Source: Spirochaetales bacterium
Lineage (GTDB): Bacteria > Spirochaetota > Spirochaetia > Sphaerochaetales > Sphaerochaetaceae
Reading direction: 5' to 3'
Assembly (NCBI GenBank): GCA_017470995.1
Contig: JAFUXI010000013.1
Span: forward strand, 1 to 61,248
Length of the DNA: 61,248 nucleotides
Shown: positions 37,223 to 43,785 of the stretch, piece after piece
How positions within the stretch are numbered: position 1 is the stretch's first letter
How the letters are laid out: every line of letters begins with the position of its first letter
Program-made: the position numbers and the translations under genes
Notes under the pieces: model-generated
Databases searched by the model: none
The model's input: the letters and a program-made list of their open reading frames with translations, nothing else
Told to the model about the DNA's origin: nothing

Positions 37223-38337
37223 AAAGAATCCTTGTGGTTTTCTGCCTCTCGGTTGCGGTGCTGCCATGTGTTTTCGCGGATGTGGATTTCTCAGGTGAAT
37301 CGTCGTTCTCTGCGACAGTGTCGGTACCGCCGTCAGAGGATGTGGGGAAGTTCACCGGCGCGTCCGTCTCCCAGACTTTCGAGCTCGATGCCTACGGGGA
37401 CACTACAGCTTTCTACCTGAACGCGGGCTTTGTCTACGATGCGATAGAGAGCTCCCTTAAGCCCTTTGTCTCGGAGGTCTATGCTGACCTTTTCCTTGGC
37501 AAGGCCGCCTTCAGGTTCGGTCGCCAGAAGGCCACATGGGGAAACGCCGAGATCAGTTCGGCGGTTGACGTCATAACCCCATCTGACATGTCGGCTCCGC
37601 TTGAGATGGAAAAGACCGCCATCAATGCCCTGAAGGTCTCGTATGACGCCTTCCCGTTCGCGTTTGACGCCTACTGGATCCCAATCTTCTCACCTGCGGT
37701 TCTGCCGGAGGCGATGACTGCCATGTATGAAGCCTACGGCATAGAAGTCATGAAACCCGAGCTTAAGCTTGAGAACAGCGAGGTGGGGGTTAAGGCCTCG
37801 GCCTATACGTCGGCGGGGGATTTCTCGTTGTATGGGTATTATGGGTGGGAGGACATGCCTGTGGTCTCTGGGACGTATCCCGATCTGTACTGCGAGTATG
37901 AACGGCTTGTCATGGCCGGAGCGTCTGCAGCGGTCCCGGTTGGGGATGTGACCCTGAAGGCGGAGGCAGCGTGGTATCCCAAGCGGGACAAGGTCGTCTC
38001 TGCCATGGCCGGCCTTGAATGGCTGCGCGACAATCTGACGGTTGTCGGCGAGCTTTACGGAGAGTGGGACAAGGAGTCCGAGGAGATCTCCGGTCAGGCC
38101 GGGGCAAGTGTCAGCTATGACCTGTTTGACGGGGATCTGGAGCTTTCTGTGGCCGGGATTCTGGAGCTGAGGGAGCTTGATGGGGCTGTCATGGCAGGTG
38201 TGACCTACAGCTTCTCGGACGAACTGAAGGTTGCATGCGGTGCGGTCTTTGTGTTCGAGGGTCCGGATGATGTGGGTACATATGGTGCCTTCAAGGACCT
38301 GAGCTGCGTCAGACTCGAGGCAACGTACAGTTTCTGA
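37219..38337 (+). CDS. outer-membrane beta-barrel protein
   Basis: 372 residues. A signal peptide ('VAVLPCVFA') is followed by alternating hydrophobic/polar strands rich in Tyr, Phe and Gly ('TTAFYLNAGFVYDAI', 'AAFRFGRQKATWGNAEISS', 'DFSLYGYYGWEDM') and a C-terminal aromatic residue ('LEATYSF'), the pattern of an outer-membrane barrel with a terminal Phe recognised by the BAM machinery. It resembles the barrel proteins that travel with RND plus LolA-like pairs. Function as exit channel or lipid acceptor is inferred from neighbours. Confidence 0.75.
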   Translation: MKRILVVFCLSVAVLPCVFADVDFSGESSFSATVSVPPSEDVGKFTGASVSQTFELDAYGDTTAFYLNAGFVYDAIESSLKPFVSEVYADLFLGKAAFRFGRQKATWGNAEISSAVDVITPSDMSAPLEMEKTAINALKVSYDAFPFAFDAYWIPIFSPAVLPEAMTAMYEAYGIEVMKPELKLENSEVGVKASAYTSAGDFSLYGYYGWEDMPVVSGTYPDLYCEYERLVMAGASAAVPVGDVTLKAEAAWYPKRDKVVSAMAGLEWLRDNLTVVGELYGEWDKESEEISGQAGASVSYDLFDGDLELSVAGILELRELDGAVMAGVTYSFSDELKVACGAVFVFEGPDDVGTYGAFKDLSCVRLEATYSF

Positions 38338-38350
38338 TCTGGAGGTTATG

Positions 38351-39142
38351 ATGGTTACCGATTACAAGAACTGGGTGCCCAAGGGCATGGTTTTGAGTTT
38401 CTTCGCCATATTTGCTGCTTTTCTTCTGCTGTTTTTCGTCTTCGGTTGCACGACGGTTCTCAAGGCTGGAACCGTCAAGACGGTACTGTTCTGGGTCTTC
38501 CTTGCCCTTGCTTTGGTCTTCTGTGTAGTTGCCTTCTGGATTCTCTGGCTGTACAGGGTTTTCTCCTACAAGGGCAAGAGGCAGCTTTCAAGGCAGGTCG
38601 TCGAGGCGGTGGCAAAGTATGTCAGCATCCCGGATGGTGGGATAGCCTTGGATGTGGGTTGCGGAAGCGGAGCACTTACGATCGCCTGCGCCAAGAGGAA
38701 CCCCAAGGCCTCTGTGGTTGGGATAGACAGGTGGGGCAAGGAATACGCCTCCTACAACAAGGCCCTCTGCGAGCGCAATGCCCAGGCGGAGGGGGTTTCC
38801 AACGTCAGCTTCAGACAGGGGAATGCGGTAAAGCTGGATTTCGCGGATGAGACCTTCGATGCCGTGACCAGCAACTATGTCTACCACAACGTGCCGGTCA
38901 AAGACAGGCAGGCTCTGCTTCTGGAGACTCTCAGGACCCTGAAGAAGGGTGGGGTGTTCGCCCTCCACGACATCATGACGGTCCAAAGATATGGGGACAT
39001 GGAGGCCTTTGCCGCGTCGCTCAGAAGATCCGGTTATCACGATGTCCGCGTGATAAACATAACGGGCGGCATCTTCAAGTCCGATCTGGAGGCGACGCTT
39101 CTGGATCTCGGCGGTTCAAGGCTCCTTGTGGGAAGGAAATGA
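38351..39142 (+). CDS. membrane-anchored class I SAM-dependent methyltransferase
   Basis: 263 residues; ATG 38351 has GGAGG at 38341-38345 (ATG 38348 is too close). Two N-terminal membrane helices (about residues 14-35 and 45-70) are followed by a Rossmann methyltransferase domain: motif I 'ALDVGCGSGALTIA', 'VVGIDRW', motif II 'VTSNYVYHNVP' and post-motif 'LKKGGVFALHDI'. The anchoring suggests a membrane-resident or lipid substrate. It follows the barrel gene by 13 nt in the exporter operon, so it may modify the exported molecule (inference). Confidence 0.8.
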   Translation: MVTDYKNWVPKGMVLSFFAIFAAFLLLFFVFGCTTVLKAGTVKTVLFWVFLALALVFCVVAFWILWLYRVFSYKGKRQLSRQVVEAVAKYVSIPDGGIALDVGCGSGALTIACAKRNPKASVVGIDRWGKEYASYNKALCERNAQAEGVSNVSFRQGNAVKLDFADETFDAVTSNYVYHNVPVKDRQALLLETLRTLKKGGVFALHDIMTVQRYGDMEAFAASLRRSGYHDVRVINITGGIFKSDLEATLLDLGGSRLLVGRK

Positions 39143-39146
39143 GAAG

Positions 39147-39977
39147 ATGAAGTACCATATCGAGAAGAACACCGTCCAGGAGACGCTCATCATCCCCCTT
39201 TTCGGCAGGCTTGTGTGCTCCGAGCACTTTCCGGAGCTTTTCTCCGACCCGTCGGCCAAGAGGATATGCGATTCGCTTGACTATGACTTTGCCGAGAAGC
39301 GGAGGAAGATGGAGTCCACGGCAGGCCTTTTCGGGGCCTTGGAGGTGGCTCAGCGCCAGTATGATCTGTGCTGCGAGGTGGGTTCCTATCTGAAAGGTCA
39401 TCCCAAAGCTGCGGTCGTCAATCTCGGATGCGGACTGGATGACACTTTTTGCAAGTGTGACAATGGCCTGTGCAAGGGGTATAACATCGATTTCCCGGAT
39501 GTTATCAAGATCAGGGGCGATCTTCTTCCTCACGGTGACCGTGAACTCAACCTGGCATGCAATCTGAACGATTTCAGCTGGATGGACAAGATCGATGCCT
39601 CCGAGGGTGCCGTCTTCTTCGCCGCCGGCGTGTTCTACTACTTCAGGACCGACGAGGTGAGAAACCTTTTCTGCGCCATGGCCGAGCATTTCCCCGGTGC
39701 GGTTCTGGTCTTCGACTCCTGCAATGAACGCGGAGCCAAGCTGATGCGCAAGACCTGGCTGAAGGAGGCGGGCATTACGGATGTCTCCGCCTTCTTCTCG
39801 TTGGAGGACGAAAAGGAGCTATCCGGTTGGAGCAGCCGTTTTGGGTGCGTCTCGGCAAGAAGCTATATGCGTGGCTACAGGGACATCTACAAGGTTGTCA
39901 GGCCTGTCCACAAGCTGATGATCCGTTTCTGCGACGGTCTTGTGAAGATGAAGATAGTGCGCATCGAATTCAGGTGA
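39147..39977 (+). CDS. SAM-dependent methyltransferase, leucine-carboxyl/O-methyltransferase (LCMT) family
   Basis: 276 residues. The N-terminus 'QETLIIPLFGRLVCSEHFPE' with 'FSDPSAKRICDSLDYDF', and then 'AVVNLGCGLDDTFC', 'YNIDFPDVI' and 'FFAAGVFYYFRTDEVRN', fit the LCMT/TcmP-like group, which methylates carboxyl or hydroxyl groups of small molecules and of protein C-termini. It starts 4 nt after the previous stop and is the last gene before a terminator. Two different methyltransferases at the end of an exporter operon point to a methylated cargo, though this is inference. Confidence 0.75.
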   Translation: MKYHIEKNTVQETLIIPLFGRLVCSEHFPELFSDPSAKRICDSLDYDFAEKRRKMESTAGLFGALEVAQRQYDLCCEVGSYLKGHPKAAVVNLGCGLDDTFCKCDNGLCKGYNIDFPDVIKIRGDLLPHGDRELNLACNLNDFSWMDKIDASEGAVFFAAGVFYYFRTDEVRNLFCAMAEHFPGAVLVFDSCNERGAKLMRKTWLKEAGITDVSAFFSLEDEKELSGWSSRFGCVSARSYMRGYRDIYKVVRPVHKLMIRFCDGLVKMKIVRIEFR

Positions 39978-39998
39978 GCATAATTAGCAGACCCAAAC

Positions 39999-40030
39999 GG
40001 GGCCGCTTCCGTATGGGGGCGGCCTCTTTT
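39999..40030 (+). terminator. rho-independent terminator of the exporter operon
   Basis: GGCCGC (40001-40006) pairs with GCGGCC (40019-40024), with two more outer pairs, followed by TCTTTTCTT. Confidence 0.75.
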
Positions 40031-40090
40031 CTTGGATGGTTTCTGGACCTGAAATCAGATATAGTAAAAGCTATGGACGAGATTGTCAGG

Positions 40091-40118
40091 GACAAGAACT
40101 GCACATACACCAAGTAAG
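40091..40118 (+). repeat. 3'-end repeat, copy B (left boundary of the 40-43.7 kb cassette)
   Basis: 28 nt identical to 43650-43677 and with one mismatch to 28359-28386. It encodes DKNCTYTK-stop, but the upstream sequence is unrelated to the OB-repeat gene, so this is a fragment. A terminator follows, as at the other two copies. Confidence 0.9.
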
Positions 40119-40135
40119 CATTATTGATGTCTTTT

Positions 40136-40166
40136 CGGCTCCCATTTTTTGGAAGCCGTTTTTTTT
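40136..40166 (+). terminator. terminator following repeat copy B
   Basis: CGGCT (40136-40140) pairs with AGCCG (40154-40158), with further pairs inside, followed by eight T. It is related in sequence (GGCTCC...GGAAGCC) to the terminators after copies A and C. Confidence 0.8.
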
Positions 40167-40273
40167 AGGCTCTGGATGAGTCGTGTATACATAAAACTGG
40201 ATTATAATGATAAAAAAGTAGGCACAATATACTTTTTTTCTTAAAAAAGCTGTTTTTAGTATACAATAGGAGT

Positions 40274-41164
40274 ATGGATAAGAAAGAGATAATCAAAATA
40301 CTGAGGGATACGTCTTTGGATCTTGAGAAGATTCTTGCCTTGCCTGAATCCGATTCTGATGAGATTCTGCAGGTCAAGACAATGCGCGGCAAGACTTGCT
40401 TTTTTTCCTATTCCAAAAATACAGGTAAGCAGAAGTACATAAGGAAGGCCGATAAGGAACGGCTGACCAGTTTGGCAACAAGATACTATGAGTCTAAACT
40501 GAAAGTTGCGGCTCAGAAAGAGAAGAAGCAGATTGACAGATGCCTGGAGACTCTCTCAAGGGAACCGGAGGCCACAGATATAACCAAGGTTTCAGAGAAA
40601 ATCCCTGAGGAAATCAAGAAGAATGTCATGCTTTCAGAGCTCACAGATGAGGGCTATGCCAGGAAGTGGCAGCTGGGGAACAATGTCGTCAGGAAGTACA
40701 GGTCACACAAGGAAGACGATTATCACAAGTTCAAGACCCTCAGGGGTGATTATGTCGGCTCCAAGAGCGAGCTGATAATCGCGGACAGGCTGTTCGTGAG
40801 AGGAATCCCCTACCATTACGAGATTGCGTTCACACCTGAGGCCGAGGTTGACGCGTCAAGGCCCGTCTATGACCAGTTCGGGTTCATCGCAGGTTATGAG
40901 GTGATAGGTTTTAGCCCGTTTGACCAGGACACACTGCATCCTGACTTTTATGTGCTGAACAAAAGGACAAGGAAGGCTTATTTCTGGGAGCATCTTGGAA
41001 AGATGGATGACCCTGAGTACTGCTTGAGGAACTTCAACAGGTTCATGAGGATCCTTGATGCGGGTTATGTCATCGGAGAGGACCTCATTGTCACTCATGA
41101 GGACAAGAAGCATCCATTGATGACAGAGAGCATTGACAGAATAATAAAGAGGTATTTGAGCTAG
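40274..41164 (+). CDS. predicted PD-(D/E)XK-like nuclease of unknown function
   Basis: 296 residues. The N-terminal half is charged and helical ('KEKKQIDRCLETLSRE', coiled-coil-like). The C-terminal half has the pattern 'GSKSELIIADRLFVRGIPYH' (Glu on a helix), 'DTLHPDFYVLNKR' (Asp after a strand) and 'KAYFWEHLGKMDDPEY' (E-x-H), which is the order of acidic residues in PD-(D/E)XK nucleases. The target is unknown; no methyltransferase or defence partner is adjacent. SD-like AGGAG ends only 1 nt before the ATG, an unusually short spacing. It ends in TAG. It lies inside the repeat-bounded cassette and looks more AT-rich at its 5' end than the neighbours. Confidence 0.6.
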   Translation: MDKKEIIKILRDTSLDLEKILALPESDSDEILQVKTMRGKTCFFSYSKNTGKQKYIRKADKERLTSLATRYYESKLKVAAQKEKKQIDRCLETLSREPEATDITKVSEKIPEEIKKNVMLSELTDEGYARKWQLGNNVVRKYRSHKEDDYHKFKTLRGDYVGSKSELIIADRLFVRGIPYHYEIAFTPEAEVDASRPVYDQFGFIAGYEVIGFSPFDQDTLHPDFYVLNKRTRKAYFWEHLGKMDDPEYCLRNFNRFMRILDAGYVIGEDLIVTHEDKKHPLMTESIDRIIKRYLS

Positions 41165-41169
41165 TGGGA

Positions 41170-42267
41170 CTAGATGGCGTTTAGGTTCTCATCTAGCCAG
41201 GTGGAATTCTTTGTCAGTTTTGCAGTGAAGACCCGGGCAGTGTCCTTGCTGCCATGGCTTTGATGGAACTTGAATAATGTCGTGTCATCATCTTGAGAGC
41301 CAAGAATCTCGATCTTTCCCTTTGTGTGGCTCATCACATATCTGACACTCTTTCCCATGCCGTTCTGCTTTGATTTAGCCGCATCAGTTAGCCTCACACC
41401 TTCCAGGATCGGCACCTGGAAGCGTTCTCTGACTCCTGTGACGGGTCTGCATTGGAAGATATAATAGGGGACTATCCCGGTCTTTGTGAGATTTCTGAGA
41501 AGATCACTGAGAACTTCAGGATTGTCGTTGACACCACGGAGAAGGACAGTTTGGTTTCTTACCTGTATGCCTATGTCAAGGAAGGCCTTGATGGCCGCGA
41601 TTGACTGCTCTGTGAACTCTCTCGGGTGGTTGAACTGTGTGATAAGGTAGATTTGCTTATGGCTTCTGTATTTCCTGAAGATGGAGATCAGATTACCATC
41701 TATTCGCTGAGGGAACACCACCGGGACACGTGAGCCGAACCTTATGAGGTCCAGATTGTCCAGTTTGCTGAATTCATAGAGGTAGCGCTCTATTATTCTG
41801 TCCGGCATCATCAGGGAGTCTCCTCCCGATATGAGGATGTTTGTGATCTCCTCGTGGGATCTGACGTAGTCCACTGCCTTGTCCAGCTGGCTTGAGAGCT
41901 CGTCTTCCGTGAGTCCGACCATTCTTTTCCTGAAGCAGTGGCGGCAGTACATGGCGCATACGTTTGTGGAAAGGATAAGGGCCGTCTGCCTGTACTTGTG
42001 TTGCAGACCCTTTTGCATGGTGTTCTTTTTCTCTCCGCTCGTGTCGAAAGAACCTGAAATGCGCAGCTCATCCACAGAAGGGATGCACATCCTGGCTATG
42101 GGATCATTCTCATCTGTTTTATCTATCAATCCCAGATAATAGGGTGTAATTCTCATTGGAAACTGGTCCGTGACCTTCCTCAGGTCCCTGGTATTTGTGA
42201 GCCAGCCGAAATCCATGAGTTGTGATATGTCGCAGATATCCTCTGAAATCAACTTTCCCCGATTCAT
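41170..42267 (-). CDS. KamA-family radical SAM protein (lysine 2,3-aminomutase-like)
   Basis: 365 residues from ATG 42267 (AAGGAGG just upstream; the frame opens further at 42294). The radical-SAM cluster motif is 'STNVCAMYCRHCFRKRMVG' (CxxxCxxC). 'FPMRITPYYLGLID', 'DENDPIARMCIPSVDEL' and 'LISGGDSLMMPD' are typical of lysine 2,3-aminomutase and EpmB relatives. Length is nearer EpmB (about 340) than KamA (about 420), and the C-terminus is divergent, so substrate (free lysine, EF-P lysine precursor or another amino acid) is open. It is divergently transcribed from a MarR regulator, with palindromes between them. Confidence 0.75.
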   Translation of the reverse strand: MNRGKLISEDICDISQLMDFGWLTNTRDLRKVTDQFPMRITPYYLGLIDKTDENDPIARMCIPSVDELRISGSFDTSGEKKNTMQKGLQHKYRQTALILSTNVCAMYCRHCFRKRMVGLTEDELSSQLDKAVDYVRSHEEITNILISGGDSLMMPDRIIERYLYEFSKLDNLDLIRFGSRVPVVFPQRIDGNLISIFRKYRSHKQIYLITQFNHPREFTEQSIAAIKAFLDIGIQVRNQTVLLRGVNDNPEVLSDLLRNLTKTGIVPYYIFQCRPVTGVRERFQVPILEGVRLTDAAKSKQNGMGKSVRYVMSHTKGKIEILGSQDDDTTLFKFHQSHGSKDTARVFTAKLTKNSTWLDENLNAI

Positions 42268-42314
42268 ATGACCTCCTTGTAATTTGAACTGCAATTACAC
42301 TTTAAGCATAAACT

Positions 42315-42336
42315 ATTGATATTTGTCAATAATTGA
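42315..42336. promoter_or_regulatory. overlapping palindromes, candidate MarR operator
   Basis: ATTGATATTTGTCAAT (42315-42330, arms ATTGA/TCAAT) overlaps TCAATAATTGA (42326-42336). They sit between the divergent KamA-family and MarR genes, in the position expected for a regulator that controls itself and its neighbour. Confidence 0.5.
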
Positions 42337-42404
42337 TTAACATTAATAATTGACATGCCGCACATAGAGATAATATGCTAAGTGTTGATAAGACCGAGGT
42401 GAAT

Positions 42405-42848
42405 ATGGCTTTGATGGAATCCGATGCAGGGAATATGGATTTTTTTTCGCTTCTTCCGCTGGTTTACAGTCTTGTCCTGACCGGCTCCAGAATAAAGGAC
42501 CATGACATCACTAGAATGCAGATGATCCTGCTTCTGGCTCTTTCAAGGCGTGAGCGTCTGCTTATGAGCAGGGTGGCCCAGTTCATGTCCAGTTCTCGCG
42601 AGCAGGCCACAAGAGCAGTTGACCATCTTGTTAATGCAGGTTATGTGGAGCGTCTGCCTGATTCCTCCAACAGGACTCATGTGTTCATACACCTCACATT
42701 CAAGGGAACCGAGTTGCTGGATCGGTGTCACAGGAAGTATTGTGACCGCATAAGTGAAGTGCTGGCGGGCAAGCTCTCCGTGGATGAGGTTGATTCCCTT
42801 AAAGGACATATGGCCGAGGTCATACGCATATTGGATAAGGTTGTATAG
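42405..42848 (+). CDS. MarR-family transcriptional regulator
   Basis: 147 residues from ATG 42405, which has GAGGTG at SD distance; an in-frame ATG at 42375 would add ten residues. The winged helix is visible as 'RMQMILLLALSRRERLLMSR', 'SREQATRAVDHLVNAGYVER' (recognition helix) and 'NRTHVFIHLTFKG' (wing), with a C-terminal dimerisation helix. It is cytoplasmic. It probably controls the divergent KamA-family gene and once controlled the MFS gene, now broken, that faces it. Confidence 0.85.
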   Translation: MALMESDAGNMDFFSLLPLVYSLVLTGSRIKDHDITRMQMILLLALSRRERLLMSRVAQFMSSSREQATRAVDHLVNAGYVERLPDSSNRTHVFIHLTFKGTELLDRCHRKYCDRISEVLAGKLSVDEVDSLKGHMAEVIRILDKVV

Positions 42849-42896
42849 TTTAATGATTCCGATCCGCAATCAGCTGAAGGCATTCCTCAGGCCAAC

Positions 42897-43612
42897 TCAT
42901 TTCTGAAGAGCAGGGTAGTCCTTTCTGTCAAAGCCGGACATGATGGAGATGATGATGAGTTCAGCCAGGCCTATCCCTATTATTGTCAGCCTTGCCGCGC
43001 GGGATCCGGATCTGTCATAGAGCATTCCGACAAGAAGCTGGATGCCCGAGCCTGCAATGCCGCAGGCCACGTTCTGGACTGATATTATCCTGCCACGGTG
43101 TGATGCGGGGATTCTTCTGGTAAGGAACGGAGAGGACGCAAGTGTGTTGAAAATCTCTCCGAACGTGAAGACGGTGATGGCCACAAAGCAGAGCCACGGC
43201 CTTTTGATGAACAGAAGAACAACACGGTTTTTGAAGATGAATGCAATGGCCGATGCCTTGGAGTCCAGGTCCGCCACATAGTCTGATTGGACATCCTCAT
43301 CCTTCTTCCTGTGGACATCCTTGATCCTGAAGAATATCAGGACCGTGCTCAGCGCTATGGCTATGCCGTTGATCAGGAACGCCAGGTTCAGGTGGTTGTT
43401 GAACAAGAATCCTGCAAGTGTCGGGGACAGCACCAGGCCGAGGTTGGCGCCGAGGTAGTTAAAAGAATATGCCCTCTCTCTGTCCTTGGAGGTTGAGAAA
43501 TCAGCCACCAAGGCATCATAACTCGGCCATTCGATGGTCTGAAACAGAGAGGCCAGAGCGAAAATCACTATAGATATTATTGTAAGGGGGACTATTGCAC
43601 AGTAAATGAAGC
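42897..43612 (-). pseudogene. MFS transporter remnant (N-terminus replaced, internal deletion)
   Basis: Closely related to the intact 415-residue MFS gene at 54018-55265 (shared 'SLFQTIEWPSYDALVADFST', 'VADLDSKASA', 'FVAITVFTFGEIFNTL'). Two defects are visible. First, similarity starts only at 'FIYCAIVP', about residue 92 of the intact protein; before it the frame reads antisense through OB-gene repeat copy C. Second, about 82 residues are missing in frame between 'VVLLFI' and 'FVAITVF', where the intact protein has LLFI twice, so a deletion between short repeats is likely. About five membrane helices are lost. The frame stays open to 43682 but transport function is improbable. Confidence 0.85.
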
Positions 43613-43677
43613 CGGAAACATCAAGAACTACAAGGGAACTATCGAGTTCGACAAGAACTGCACATACACCAAGTAAG
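43612..43677 (+). repeat. 3'-end repeat, copy C (right boundary of the cassette)
   Basis: 66 nt matching the last 66 nt of the OB-repeat gene (28321-28386) at 61 positions, and still encoding GNIKNYKGTIEF-DKNCTYTK-stop in frame. On its left, sequence switches abruptly to the antisense MFS fragment at 43612. Its terminal 28 nt are identical to copy B. Confidence 0.9.
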
Positions 43678-43696
43678 AACAACCCGGCGGTTTTTT

Positions 43697-43726
43697 GGCT
43701 CCTCTTTCAAGGGGAGCCGTTTTTTT
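43697..43726 (+). terminator. terminator following repeat copy C
   Basis: GGCTCC (43697-43702) pairs with GGAGCC (43713-43718), followed by seven T. It corresponds in position to the terminator after copy A. Confidence 0.85.
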
Positions 43727-43785
43727 GCGATTGACCGTCAGAATGAACAATGACATGATTTAATCTGAAAACGGAGGAATTGATA

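Noticed and set aside
39827..40117. Small open frame ending in DKNCTYTK as a real gene
   Set aside because: It overlaps the end of the LCMT-type gene, runs through that operon's terminator, and only its last 8 codons resemble anything (repeat copy B).
43613..43682. Extension of the MFS frame to 43682 as its true N-terminus
   Set aside because: Those residues are the antisense of the OB-repeat gene 3' end and have no counterpart in the intact MFS protein.
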